Positions 34,737-46,900 of a stretch of DNA of 64,000 nucleotides are shown one piece after another. The notes beneath the pieces are model-generated. The model saw only the letters and a program-made list of their open reading frames with translations. It did no database searches and was not told the origin of the DNA. This DNA comes from Pezizomycotina sp. ARF18. Its lineage: Eukaryota > Ascomycota. The position numbers and the translations under genes are program-made. The stretch is from NCBI GenBank assembly GCA_002224055.1, contig AZLU01000131.1, positions 51,116-115,115 on the forward strand. The letters are read 5' to 3'. Position 1 is the stretch's first letter, and each line of letters begins with the position of its first letter.

Positions 34737-35967
34737 ATGGCCACCTCATTAAATGACGTCTTCCTTATTCCACCAATCTACGACGCCATCGTAGACCACC
34801 TATCCTCCATCGACCTCTTAAGGCTGCGCAGAACAAACCGGAGAATACACGACGCTTTGCTAGACTCACGTGCCGCATGGCGTGCGCTCTCCTTTACCTC
34901 GTTAGAACCAACGAGGCCGTGCTCCTGCCACCAGAGGCCCCGTGCCATGACGGGAAGCTCCTACTCGAACCTGATAACGTCGCGGTCACACCTTCCAGCT
35001 TTGGACGGCTGTGGACGGAGGGCGGCGAACAACCAGGGCCTCGATGTCGGCACGGGGAAAACCGCATACCTCTCGGTCGATAAAGTCCTGACTTTTATCG
35101 GCAGGACGCTGCGGCTGAACATGTACACTAGCCTGAACCTCAGCCGGACGATGGCGGACGCTTCGCTCGTGCGGAACCTGCTGGATAACTGTCCGGGTTT
35201 GGTCTGGCTCGGTTTGGCGGACTGCCCAAACATCCGACCCTATGACATGTTGATCGGTCTGTACGGCCTCGAGAAGGCTTTCCTGCAGGAATTTAGAGCT
35301 CAAAGAGCTCGCGAAAATACGAAACTCGCGGAGGAGAAAGGGTCCGCTGGCAGTAACAGCGGCAGCGTTACACCGTCTCCGTATTCCAAGAGAAAACCCC
35401 CGCGGGAAAAGATCGAATCCAACAGCCTGATCGTCGAATTCATGAGTAAACCGAAAATCGAAGCAGACCCCTCCACAAGAATCTACACAAATTCTCCCGA
35501 ATGGTCTGAAGACGCCTTCAATGCCGACGACGATAATAACAACAATAACATCGATAATATAGACTCGGGTCGGCAAGGCGGACACCCGGGGAGGAGCTAA
35601 GTGAGACAGCAGAAGCAGCGAGCAGTAGCAGCCATGTGCAGCGAGCTCTTCCTACTCAAGTCCAAAACGAGCTGATCAGGATGCAGGAGCTGACGCGCTG
35701 CCTGAACTGGTCAGAACTAGACGCCCTATTGGACAACGACCTCATCGAGGACGCATACGCCGCGCCGAACCTCCCTCCTTCTCCCCGCAGCTCGAAAACC
35801 GCCCATTTAAGCTGCGGCACCTCACGCTGAACATCAACCTGGCGGCCTCGAAACCTCCGATGCAGAGTTGGCTATATACGGCACTATGGAAGCCGGAAAC
35901 GTACCTATACCTGATGGGGTATCTGATGGAAATCAAGATTGATTGCGCCTGCGACGGGCCAGTGTAA
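34737..35967 (+). CDS. F-box protein
   Basis: F-box proteins are the substrate-choosing subunits of SCF ubiquitin ligases and contact Skp1 through the F-box. The N-terminal 55 residues match an F-box (IPPIYDAIVDHLSSIDLLRL, then RRIHDALLDSRAAWRAL). The middle has a leucine-rich-repeat-like stretch (VRNLLDNCPGLVWLGLADCP). A long disordered Ser/Asp/Asn region follows with a run of Asp and Asn near 35530-35560. A frame change near 35573 is needed to continue into MQELTRCLNWSELDALLDND and LRHLTLNINLAASKPPMQSW; the product ends KIDCACDGPV with stop at 35965-35967. Total about 405 residues. No intron is needed in the first 280 codons. Substrate unknown. The C/T-rich sequence just before the ATG supports the chosen start. 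Confidence 0.75.
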
Positions 35968-36859
35968 AAAAATGTGTCCTCTTTTTGATCCCATTTCCTA
36001 TTCTTTTGAAATCTCTAGCTAGAATCTCTTTTCTTGGGGAAAATAATCAACAAGAGGAAGAAAAAGAAAAAAAGAGGTTCTGGGTACGAGACTGTATAAA
36101 ACCTTTCCTACAAGCTGTTTATATATGCGTAACTTTGATTAACTAGCAAACGGAGCGTCCTGACCTGCGTATCCTCTGTAAATAAAGTCATCTGTGTTAT
36201 TATTTATTTTCCCTTGACCAGTAGAGTCAACATGCTCATTTTCGAAGCAAAAAAGGAGCTTATTTGACATACGCGAGTAAATGAAAATAAAAGCTCAATG
36301 GCTAAGTAAATGCCTCTTTTTTTTGCATAGGAATTTGTTCTGCAAATTTATATTCATGAAATGCTTGTGCTACCTGTGCACAATGTTCCACACCAGCTCT
36401 CAGATATGCTAGTTAATTATTAGTAAGGAATTTTGATATATTGCATTGGCGCCGTAGGGAAAAATTCACATGAATACACATCATTCTTCGGTGTGCTCTT
36501 CAATAGCACACGATTACAGGCACTGAAAAGTGCCCCCTGTGTATCTCTCTGGGGTCTTGGACGAATTCCAAGGTGCAGTGATGCAAAATAAACATGAATT
36601 TACTACTGCTATCGATGATAATTCTTCTATACAGGTTTTGAGAAAAATTTGTATACACTACCTTCGTCCCTTCGGTTTTATTCACAATAATGGTGTGTGC
36701 ATTTTCTTAACTTAAAAAAGAAAGCATTGAGCATATATATGCTATTTCGAAAATATTTTATACTTTTCTTAAAAAAATTCTCATCTACGATAAAGGAAAA
36801 ACGGCCGCCAGCTCCTGCACATCGTTCTCGATGCCTCCTAAAATTCCCGTGAACCGGCT
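35968..36859. other. intergenic region between convergent genes
   Basis: Contains the 3' flanks of the F-box gene (+) and ATP5 (-). A pair of 61-codon frames on opposite strands near 36500-36715 overlap each other and have no features. I see no RNA gene. Confidence 0.5.
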
Positions 36860-37968
36860 TTACAAGGCGTCCGTCAGAAGTTTGTTGAGTTTGGCAATCT
36901 TGTGAGCGACACTGGTGTCGACGGTCCGGTCTCCGATTTCGACGACAAGGCCACCGAGGATATCAGGTTGACCTATAGAATATCAAAATTTAGTATATCC
37001 GCCAAAGCAAAATAGTGAAACCGTTCGCAGATTGGAAAGGTGGGGATCCTACCTTGTTGACCATCTTTATCTTTTGGCCTGATTTGACATATTCTGACTT
37101 CGAAACCGCAGATTCAAGACGGCTCATGGTTTTAGAGTCGAGTTGCTAAATATTGATATTTCATGTATATTTCCTTATTAGCCATTATAACACGTAGACC
37201 TTAAAATAGCAAGCGAAGATTTAAGTATAAATAATTATTCCTATGCAAGGGAATACCAGTGCATACCTGAGCAGAGCTGACGATGACCTGTATCTCCCCC
37301 TTGTGTGCTCCCATCAGGGTCTCGAACTTGTTGGCGATACCCGGGAGGAGGCCTAGCCGGTTGTTCTCGGCCAGCGTCTCCAGCAGTCCCTTGAACACCT
37401 TGCTTCCCTTCGCCTCGGCTCCTGCTTGCTTGGTAATCTCGGAGATGACGGTAGACTTGTCCTTGGGGGAGAGGGAAGGGAGGAGACGACCTCGACGAGC
37501 TTAGGGTCCTTGTGGAATACTTGTCGGAGGGTCGCGAAGATCTTGTCGGTGGTTTCGAGGGCGGATCCTCCTTCTTTTACGCTGGCGGTGTACTATTAAA
37601 TCGAGAAAGGGAATTACCAAATTAGCATCTACTCAATGTACGATTGACGTATATATGAACCGAAATACGCTACTAGTTGTGTAGTCATTCTCCATTCCTC
37701 TTAAAAAAGCTCAGAAATCCCATGCTTTTGTCCCTTCTATCGCTGATAATCTGCCCGCTCTTCTTCCGGACACAGTTGAAATAATAGAACTTGTTCAATC
37801 GATGAATGCTTGCCATACCATAGCGGAAGTGTACGTTCCATCCACGCCGTACAATGGCACTGGAGGCTTTGCGTCGGCGGAAGTGGCATACCTTCGGACC
37901 GAATTGACAGCGGCACGAGAGGTAATTGACGATCCGCGGGCGAGAGCCGCTGTTCTGGCGGCGAGCAT
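36860..37968 (-). CDS. ATP5: ATP synthase subunit 5 (OSCP), mitochondrial
   Basis: OSCP links F1 to the peripheral stalk of mitochondrial ATP synthase. Four exons are clear: 37968-37819, 37592-37267, 37145-37053 and 36972-36860. Introns have GTATGG, GTATGC and GTAGGA donors and TAG acceptors. Exon 1 encodes a mitochondrial presequence (MLAARTAALARGSSITSRAA) followed by PPVPLYGVDGTYTSAM. Exon 2 reads SVKEGGSALETTDKIFATLR, QVFHKDPKLVEVVSSLP and LAENNRLGLLPGIANKFETL. Exon 3 reads LDSKTMSRLESAVSKSEYVK. Exon 4 is PDILGGLVVEIGDRTVDTSV and ends KLNKLLTDAL. Exon 2 has a frame break in a C-rich run near 37470. Length about 225 residues, normal for the family. The order and spacing of conserved segments make this one of the firmest calls in the window. 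Confidence 0.95.
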
Positions 37969-38618
37969 CTTCGGATAGAGGGGAGATATCTAACAGACGT
38001 ATGGATTGGGGTTTAGTTCGTCCGGCCTGAGTTGAAGAATCGCTGGTGGTGGTGGTTGTCTTTGGATGGATGGACGTTGGTGGGTAGCTAAATTACTTTT
38101 TCCTTTCTGACGAATGAATTCGGTTGTGAATTTAATTTTATTTATTAATTAATTTTCTATGTAACGAATCTTTTCCCGCCGTATTAGGCAATCAATAGCA
38201 GCACCCCCTCGGTAACACCTACAGTCTCTGGCAAATGTCATTTCGTCAAATGGTTGCAAGTTCAAAGTGTATGCGGCAGGCAATTCACGATCTTTCTCAC
38301 AAAAGCTACTTGGTGGTAATTTGATGAAGATATTTCGAATTGTTTCCTTATCGTTATAACTATATACAATATTGCCCATTTTCCTTTGCTAACAAGTCTC
38401 CACTTGAAGCAGCTACTTTTTCTTTCCTTTTAACACCTTACTAACTCTCATCCTTCCGAATTATATCTCAAAGAACAAAAAATGAAGAGAAGGCAAGAGA
38501 GGAAAACGAATGGGGCGAAATGAGGGACATATTCGAACCAGTAACCAATTTTTTTTAACAATTTCACAAACGCCTAACCAATTAGAAGAAGAAAAAAAAG
38601 TTTGTAGAGACTACAAGC
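37969..38618. other. intergenic region, ATP5 upstream flank
   Basis: Holds the ATP5 promoter (immediately right of 37968) and the 3' flank of the LEA-like gene. No gene is seen. Confidence 0.5.
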
Positions 38619-39097
38619 TCAGGCAGTGTTCTCTCCGGGAGCAGTCTCGTTGGTGTACTTGCTCAGGAACTTGTTCCCTGCCGCTGATTCTGTGAACCTT
38701 TGGGTTCTCCGAAGAGCTGGGGGCCGCCAATATTCCCGTGCGTGTTCCCTCCAATCTGTTTGCCGATGCTCTGCATTGTTTCATCCATCTTGGTTTGCGC
38801 TTTCTGCGTGACGCCACCGGCGGTGTTACCATTCATGTGGACCGGATCGTTGCCGGTGTGGGTTAGATCCTTGACCGCCTCGGTCATTTGGTTGACCTTC
38901 TCCTTGGCCATGTCAAGCTGCAATTGAAAAAGAGTAACGGTCGTGTTAGCATTCTGGATCGTCGGGATTGGTTAGTCACTGCTGGAGGAAGACCTGCGGA
39001 CCTGGTCGAAGACTGTGGTGCCTCGTGCAGGAGTGTCTTCCAAACCCTGACCTCCCCTGACGGCTCCAATATCGCGGTTGTGAGATGAGCTTGCCAT
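38619..39097 (-). CDS. small LEA-like / stress-type hydrophilic protein
   Basis: Start at 39097 (MASSSHNRDIGAVRGGQGLE, then TPARGTTVFDQV). An intron of about 80-90 bases follows; it contains GTGACTAAC and TGCTAAC branch-like sites and ends with TTGCAG near 38920. Exon 2 reads LDMAKEKVNQMTEAVKDLTH, then NTAGGVTQKAQTKMDETMQS, then NTHGNIGGPQLFGEPK. A frame change near 38700 leads to FTESAAGNKFLSKYTNETAP and a stop at 38619. The product is about 125 residues, hydrophilic, Gly/Thr/Lys/Gln-rich and predicted helical, like late-embryogenesis-abundant or conidiation-linked fungal proteins that protect cells in drying or heat. The donor is ambiguous (GTCCGC or GTCTTC) and the function is inferred from composition only. 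Confidence 0.6.
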
Positions 39098-40579
39098 GGT
39101 TTCTTTCTTTTTGGAGAGAGATTGTTTGTTGAAGTTTCGTTATCGTTGTATAGCAAATATTGTTATAAAAATACTTGATATTTTATTTTATTTTTTTTAT
39201 TTTTTTATTTTTTCGCAATAATTGAATTGAAATTTAGTTGGATGAAATGTATGCTAATGAGTAGATTCTGAATGGCTCCCAGAAACCCGTGTCTCTTAAA
39301 TGCTTTTTTTTATATAGAGCAGTTACCTCTGAAGGCAAATCACAAAATCAGGATTAAAGAAAGACACCAATTAAGTACGCCTTAATTACTCACTATACTA
39401 CGCGGAATATAGATATATTAGTCAAGGCACATGATAAGCCAGACTCCCATCTTAAGATCGGGATTCTGAGCGGAGAGCAGCCCAGAAATCAATCAAAAAG
39501 TACTCCTAGGATAGTAGTATATTACCAGTAGTATTAATGGCAAATCTGGGCTTCGAATAGGTGTATCTACAATCCACATGTCTTAATTCTTCTTCGATTC
39601 TTCTTCGATTCTTCATTTAGTCGTTTTTGGCGTCCCTGTAGTGCTATACCATTGCTCACTGCGTCCGAACAAGGAAACACTGAACATTCTCTCTCTGCAT
39701 CCCAGATTAGAGCGTTGATAATGACTCGGATGGAAAAAACAAACGAGAATCTCGATTTCCATCCCTAAAGAAAAAAAAAGAAAAAAAAAAAAAAAGGTAT
39801 AATTCGATATCGGCTAGTCGATTTAATACTATACCAGAAGATATTCCGGATATCCATTTCCTTCTATACTTCAAGTCTTCACAGGCTAGGCTAAGTAGCT
39901 TTTTCTTGTGCAGCCGCCCGCTACCCAGAGGTTTTCTCTTTTTGAGCCTCATCCGGCGTTACCTCGCCGACGCGCTGAAACCGACAGCGAAATAAATAGA
40001 AAATTTTTTTTATTATTTTTATTTTATTTTATTTTTATTTTTATTTTATTTTTATTTTTATTTTTTAATTTATTTACTGGGCACTCAACTATTTTCTCTA
40101 AACCCAAAGTAAGAAGGATACTTACACACGACAACGACGCCTGCTGCCTCTTTTTTTCGGTTTCTTTTATCATTGTCAACCCTACTGCTACTCGTTTTGA
40201 CCTCTTATACGGTGAAAATACGAAAAAATTCTTAGTTTTACTCCAAGACAGAGGGACAACAAAAGAAAAGGCAGAGCTTCCACGCAAAACGAAGTAAACG
40301 ATCATGGCAGCAATAATGTAGGTCCTCCTCCACATTAGCTTTCAGTATCTTTTCTCCGACGCCTATATTATCACAGCTGCGGTATTGTGTATCAGCTATA
40401 TTCGACAGTTACGAGGAAGAAGTGTAAAAAAGGCAGAGTGGTTTTGGCGCGCAACAATGCAGACTTCTCAGCTCCAGTGGATCGTTCATCACTTCCATCA
40501 TCTACCGCCCAGAATTTCCAGAATTGGTCTACTGTTCTCCACTGACTTCTTCATCCGACCTTTACTTAAGGGGTACTAG
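39098..40579. other. intergenic region between divergent genes
   Basis: Contains TTTTA repeats (39180-39215 and 40010-40065), a directly repeated TTCTTCGATTC (about 39590-39612) and poly-A tracts (39768-39795). The first exon of MOB1 is probably within 40300-40560 but I could not fix it. Otherwise nothing is seen. Confidence 0.45.
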
Positions 40580-41508
40580 AGTGGTCGGACGTTCAAGCCG
40601 AAATCGAAGGCCGGAAATACTAGCTTCCACTTGCGACAGTACGCGCAGGCAACTCTTGGGGATGGCAGCTTAAAGCAGGTGGTCAAGCTACCCGAAGGCG
40701 AGGTATGCGTTAAATCTTTGAACGGAGTTTATAGAGTACCTCCGCTCACAATTTGTCTTTTTTTTGATGCATGGGTAGGATTTGAACGAATGGCTAGCAG
40801 TTAATGGTACGAAAATTTGTGTTTGGTGGCAAACCTCACCTACTCCCGAATACGCAGCGATCTTTTCGTCAATTGCTAATGCTAATCCTTCTAGTTGTCG
40901 ATTTCTACAACCAAATTAATTTACTAGTAGGTGTATTATGTGAGAACCCGACGAGGAAACCGAAGCTAACTCTCTGTGTCTTTCCTTGAAGTATGGATCT
41001 ATCACCGAATTCTGCTCTCCAACCACCTGTCCCGAGATGAAAGCTACGGACGAGTTTGAGTACCTCTGGCAGGACAACGAGAAGTACAAGAAGCCCACGA
41101 AAATGTCAGCGCCGGATTATATCGAACATCTGATGACGTGGGTGCAGAGCAGCATCGATAATGATCAGATCTTCCCTTCTCGTATCGGTAAGATTGTCTT
41201 TGCTTCGGATGTTGACCAGCGAACGGGTTTGCTGCAGCTGTGATACTAACATCCATGCGATCAGGTGCTCCTTTCCCGAAAACATTCCCGCCTCTCGTCA
41301 GGCAATTCTTCAAGCGCCTATACAGGGTCTACGCACATATATACTGCCACCACTACCCGTCATCGGAGCACTTAGCTTGGACCAGCACTTAAATACGTCG
41401 TTCAAGCACTTTGTCCTGTTCGTCAAGGAGTTCGACCTTGCACAGGGGAAAGACTTCTGGGGACCCCTTGCTGAATTGGTGGAGAGTATGACAAAAGAGG
41501 ATTCGTGA
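40580..41508 (+). CDS. MOB1: MOB1 kinase activator (first exon not resolved)
   Basis: Mob1 binds and activates NDR/LATS-type kinases (Dbf2, Sid2) in the mitotic exit or septation network. Exons seen: about 40580-40702 ([20 protein letters not shown], then KLPEGE), 40781-40806 (DLNEWLAVN), 40895-40926 ([10 protein letters not shown]), 40992-41187 ([40 protein letters not shown], then [18 protein letters not shown]) and 41265-41508 ([49 protein letters not shown], ending VESMTKEDS). The zinc ligands of the family are visible: the two Cys in CSPTTC and the His in HIYCHH. Donors are GTATGC, GTACGA, GTAGGT and GTAAGA. The last exon has a local frame break after the HHYP. The initiating ATG lies in an upstream exon I could not identify. 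Confidence 0.93.
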
Positions 41509-42393
41509 TTACAAGCTATTACATGAATTGCAAAAAAAAAAATTTCTTTTCTTTTTCCTTGTCTGCTTCCCGGCAGCTATTTTATCCCATGAGAATCGCT
41601 TTTGTTTCCTTTCTTATCATCTGGAGCTGTAGAAGCATTGGTGCAGTTTTCGACTTTTGTCCTTTTTCTTTTTTTTTCTGTCAATTTTTTTCCTCATCGC
41701 TTTCATCGGACGGATCATAATGGTAGAAGGCGCAACGGTAGTTTGGACATGGCATAGCTCGCAAGTGGCTTTTTTTCCTATTTAAAGAATACCCTCCGTG
41801 TATTGAGGTTGTCAACTTTGGTCTCATCGCTTTTTCTTAGTCGCTAGTCTCTACAAATTGAAGAAGTCATTAGTATTATATCTGGTGAGCTCTGTTCTTA
41901 CCAGCTTCTGCGAAGGTATGCAGGCTTCGCCTACCCCTCGCGCCAGCTAGCTACGAGACAAGGGTAATCCTGAATAATGATGTGTTGCAATATTAATTCT
42001 ACGCTCCAAATCCATCTGATAGATACGATAATATTTTATATATAAATACCACACTCCTAATTCTAGGACCGCTCCTGAGGCCCCTTGATCAATTTTACCC
42101 CAAGAACTACCGCCATAGTCCTACTCCCGGCCATTGTTCGCTGACGAAATTTCTCGCCCTTCAAACCAGAACACTCCGAAGCCCCACAACCGATTAGGGT
42201 CCGTGGTCGTCGTGTCAGCTTACAGACACAGGCCAGCAAAGGCGAATAATTGTTCGCACTTGCTACCGTCCGTTGCGCCCTGCTCGAAAAAAAAAAAGAG
42301 CGCTACGGATCTAACAAATACCCAAAGACCAATTCATGGGTTTAAAGTACTTCCTGCCTTGAAATCTCTCTTTATCGCCTAAAACTCGCCCCT
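41509..42393. other. intergenic region between convergent genes
   Basis: T-rich and C/T-rich sequence; no gene recognised. It contains the 3' flanks of MOB1 (+) and PTH1 (-). Confidence 0.5.
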
Positions 42394-43156
42394 TCAACCT
42401 TTTCCAAGGTTTTCTATCATCCCCATTACGAGCGGTAAGGACCTTTCTTCGAGCACCTCCTTCTCACGCCCGGAAAGCTTCGTCAGCACGTAGTTCGAAA
42501 CATCCCTTGGGTCCCTGCTCTCCGGCCGCCCGATCCCCAACCCGATCCTGACAAAATCCTTCGTCGACAGCGAATCCGCTACGGACGAGAGGCCGTTGTG
42601 CCCACCCGTCGATCCGGATTTCTTCAGCTTCACCTGCCCCAGCGACTTTTCCAGCTCGTCGTGCAGCACGACCAGCAACGGACACCGCCGCTCTTACCTT
42701 TATCTTCGGCTACCGGCGTCGGTGTCGGTGCGCTCTTTTGAAATTCGTTCCATGCTTTTTAACGGCTTTACCGGACACGTTCATCATGCTAGGCGACTGG
42801 AAGAGCGTTACTTTGTACGAATCCGAATAGGGTCCCTGGGCGACCATGCCGCCGTACTGTGCGTCCCTGTAGAATGATCCGGAGGCGAGGAGTTGGAGGA
42901 TGTAGTGGCCGACGGAGTGGCGGGTGCTCAGTAGGGAACCGGGGTTGCCGATACTGCAGATTAGGATGCGGCGCGGTATCCGCATCGCTGCCGTCGCCGC
43001 GGAGTTTGGTAAAGGCATTTGGTAGATGTTTAGAGCGGACTGCGAAGAGGAGGAAGGCTCCGGTTGGACAGTGGAATTGTCGCCGAAGTTCTCCTCTGCC
43101 GCGAGCAATTCGGCCTTTTCCTTCCTGCGAAGGCGCTTATTAGCTTTGACAGCCAT
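42394..43156 (-). CDS. PTH1: peptidyl-tRNA hydrolase (Pth1 type)
   Basis: Pth1 cleaves the ester bond of peptidyl-tRNAs released from stalled ribosomes; in fungi this type is often mitochondrial. A lysine-rich start (MAVKANKRLRRKEKAELLAA) and a Ser-rich linker come before the catalytic domain, which begins ILICSIGNPGSLLSTRHSVG (about 42890-42960). The expected active-site residues are visible: Asn in GNPG, His in TRHSVG, Asn in SPSMMNVSG and Asp in LHDEL. The second half reads LEKSLGQVKLKKSGSTGGHN, DSLSTKDFVRIGLGIGRPES and DVSNYVLTKLSGREKEVLEE, with stop at 42394. One frame break lies near 42680-42720, between the MNVSG block and LHDEL. Length about 250 residues, longer than bacterial Pth because of the N-terminal extension. 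Confidence 0.93.
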
Positions 43157-43982
43157 TGCGGTATAAATGTTTAGGTATATTTCTATTTTGAATTGTGGAC
43201 TGTATGAGAGGAATATATAAATTAAACAGAATGATAGGGAGAAGAAAAATTATACAACAATTGCTGCTGGGAAGCTGTATACCAAAACAGAAAGGCGATC
43301 AAAAGCAGATACAAAGCAGAACTTATATATAGCAGCACTTACCTGAGCTATATAGGAATAGAACCTGCTAAAGACGTCAGAGAGAGTTGGCTATGTTTTG
43401 ATTTATAAAAAGAATCACCGTTGAGTCAGTGAGAAAGGTTGAAACCAATTGGTGAATTTCAAACCCAAAAGGCAGGAACGAACAAAGGAAGGAAAAAAAA
43501 GAAAAAAAAAAAAAGAAAAAAGAAAAAAAAGAAAAAAAATTTGTTTTTTCCCTGGTAAGCACTGCACTACAGGGCTTTAAAGATACTAAGTAAGGAGCGG
43601 GGACAGAAAAAAAAAAAAGCAATAAACAACAACAGATTTTAGTGACTCGAACTCGCGAATAAGCGCACTTAAACTCCGCCGCCGTCGAAGGCTTGGCCAT
43701 TTACCACTTGTTCTCTTTTTACTTCTTTCCTTCCCTCCTCCTCCTATTCTACCTTCTTTCCGCTCCTCAGTGGCTTATTCTCACAATCATTCGATTTTCC
43801 TTTTCGGCGTTCTTACCCCTTCGCCTTTCACACCGATGCAGCTGATGTTGAGCTAGGGCTGTTGCAAGAGTGCCCTCCTTTAGTGCCCTCCTTTACCTTT
43901 CAGATTGTGCCGGCTTCTCATTCCTTTACGCCGAACCGAGTCTGAACCGAGTCCTACTTTTCGACGTAGTTACCAACTCACT
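43157..43982. promoter_or_regulatory. shared upstream region of PTH1 and the SNF2-type ATPase
   Basis: The two genes are divergent and share this 0.8-kb spacer. It contains a long A-rich tract (43494-43540), C/T-rich sequence (43720-43800) and a directly repeated TTTAGTGCCCTCC-like 13-mer at about 43869-43894. No TATA box stands out. Confidence 0.4.
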
Positions 43983-46900
43983 ATGGCCGCCACACTTGAG
44001 CCCGAGCGTCCTGTCGATGCCAAACCTTTCGGCGAACTGTCGTTGCATACCCCAGAGCCGTCTTTACCAACCTTCGCAGGCGAATTGGATCTGACAAAAT
44101 TCCTTGGTATTGGGACACTCGATGGCTCGAGTGGCGGATTTTCGGAGGATTGCGCCTTTACCACACGACGAACAGCCTCCGACGGCTGGCTAGAATTCGC
44201 AATACCTCCATTCGACTTGACTCGAGACCTTGGCAGGAAGCTACAGCTCCTCCATTTGAAAGACCTGATAAAGCTAACATTCTCTGTGGACAATGGAAAG
44301 TTAAGCGCCAGGCTCTACGTTCTCCCTAGCGACAACGGGTTTCCAGCGAGGCAATTGAGCGTGCTCAATGCTGTCCTCGCCCAGGTCGATACGTCAAAGG
44401 AAGCATGGGATGCCAAACCAACAAATATCCGAACTAACTTCGATGCGAAAGTGTCTAATATCTGCAGGTCCTCGTTGTTCGCCATGTTCAACAGTCTACC
44501 GTCGCCGAACCCGAAGTGGGTCACGGGCACCATCCACGACGATGTTTTACAGAACATACGCACAGGATATATTGCGGGCTTGAAAACTAAACCTTTCAAT
44601 TACCAGCGCAGGTCCGCTGCGCTCATGCTCGAGCGAGAAATTGACCCGGAAAGGTTCTTGGATCCTTATCTGGAGCAGAAGTTTCGCCTGGAGGTCGCAA
44701 TTACTACGTCTTGTCGGCATTCTCCAAATCCCCCTCCAAGATCATCCTCCAGGATCCCCTGTACGTCGAGGATGTTAGGGGCGGCATCTTGGCCGAGGAA
44801 ATGGGTACTGGCAAAACACTCACCTGCTTGATGTTGATACTGGCTACAAAGCACTATGCTGCGGAAATGCCACCAGAAAAGGCCGAAAGGGACACGTCTG
44901 GCGTTGTGCTGTCTTTGATGGACATTTGTGCTAAGGTTATCCTTACAAAATCTGTGCCATGGACTAACGAGGCCCTCGAAGTCCCGGCCCCTTTACAAAA
45001 CCACATCCTCTCTGCGCGGGAACGATTGAGGGCGGATATTTACTCAGCCAAAGTCTCAAAAGTTTCAAAGCGGGCAAACATTGAAGGGGGGAAATCGGTA
45101 CGGATACGCCTTGCCAAGGGCTCTATTGTGGTAGTGCCACCGAACCTCATCAACCAGTGGGAAGGCGAAATTGAGAAGCATTGCGAGGCGGGCGCTTTGA
45201 GATATGTAAAATTGATGGACAATATTCCATTCCATCGGTGAACGAGCTGCTTGATCTCGAGCTTGTCCTTATTACCGCGCACGTTTTGATAAAGAGGTGC
45301 AGGAAGATACGGACCAACGCGGTCGTAAAAAACCTACAGGGGTTCAAGTCGTCTGCAATTGTCCTTATTTACGTGCGACGCGGATTCCTGACTGTACTTG
45401 TCCGAAGGAAAGCGATTACTATGAATCCCCACTACTAAAAGTGCACTGGAAGCGCATAATCGTGGACGAAGGCCACTCTATGACTTCTACGAAGACTAAT
45501 TCTATGGAGGTAGCCCAGAAACTGCATGTCCAGAGCAGGTGGGCTGTTAGCGGAACACCGACGAGCGGCTTTTTCACGGCTCCGAAGGGCGTCGATCTTG
45601 ATAAGGAGGAGAACAGCATTCTCAAGGATTTTGCTACAGCAGAAGAATCTGACCTGAAAAAAATTGGCACTATCCTTCGACACTTTCTCAAGTCAAGCAT
45701 TTTCGTCCGACATGAGGCGGAACTTCTGAATCGCGACTGGCCTACATCATTGACAAATTTGAATAGGCACGTCATCTGGAACTTCTTGCAGAGAACCATT
45801 GTGCGACATCAAATTAGCGATGTCGAGGAGGAGGTGAAACTGCCGCCGATGAATCACAAAGTGGTTTCTCTAGCTCCGGGTTATCTCGAAAGAATTACGT
45901 TGAACCTTTTCTTGGCTCTGTTTACGACAAACGCGGTCACTTCTGAAAGAGAGGACCAGGATTACATGTTCCATCCTAGCCAAAGGTCCAGCTTAACACA
46001 TTCGTTTCGAATCTGAAGACAGCTACGATCTATTGGACAGCGTTCGACGACATCGGGAAGACGCTAGAGATTGCGCGAAAGTACCTCGATGGTGCACTTG
46101 CGGGGATTAAGAAATGCCATGCGAGTGACATCTCGTTGCTTCAGCGAGCGATAAGTGCAGGCGAAGAGGCGTTAGCGTCCAGTTTCTGGAATGCGATTTC
46201 GACTTCGCATGACATGGGCTATTTTATTTCCGATTTACCGGACGCAGTTGCTGATGCGTGGTCCATCGGCGGACCCATTCTTCAGAAGTCGACGGCCCCA
46301 TACGCGGTGCTCGGAAGCGCGCAAACAATACAGATGCAAAAGTTCCTTAGCAGCTACGCTTTTGCTCTCGATCCAGAGTCGTGCACTAGAGCTCTAAAGT
46401 CAGAAGGGGAAAGGGTCTTAGAAATTTCTCGCAAACGGGAGGACCGCAAATCAAGTACTAATCCATCTGGAATGTCGACCAAAGAGAGCAATGCCACTTC
46501 TCCACAGAAAAAGATAAAGGGACCATCTCAGAAGAAAGCACATGCTCAGCGGAAAACTCAGCATCTTTCCCGGCGAAAGGGACCCAAAAAGGTATCCTCA
46601 AGGAGACAAAAACTTCTTTTACAATTGACCTCTTGCACAGAGACTCGCCCCTCAGACACACGGCGATCATGGGAACGGCATCAGTAAAACTCTCTTATCT
46701 TCTCGACAGAATTATCACCTTATCGCCAGAGGAGAAAATCATAGTCTTCTTCGAGAGTGAAGAATTGCTTATTATCTGGCCGAGTCGCTTGATATTCTTG
46801 CGATACCATATCTGCTTTACGCGAAGTCTCTGGATCTCCATCGAAAGTCCGAATATTTGGTCACTTTCAACACTAACCCCCATTCAGGGTTTTCCTAATG

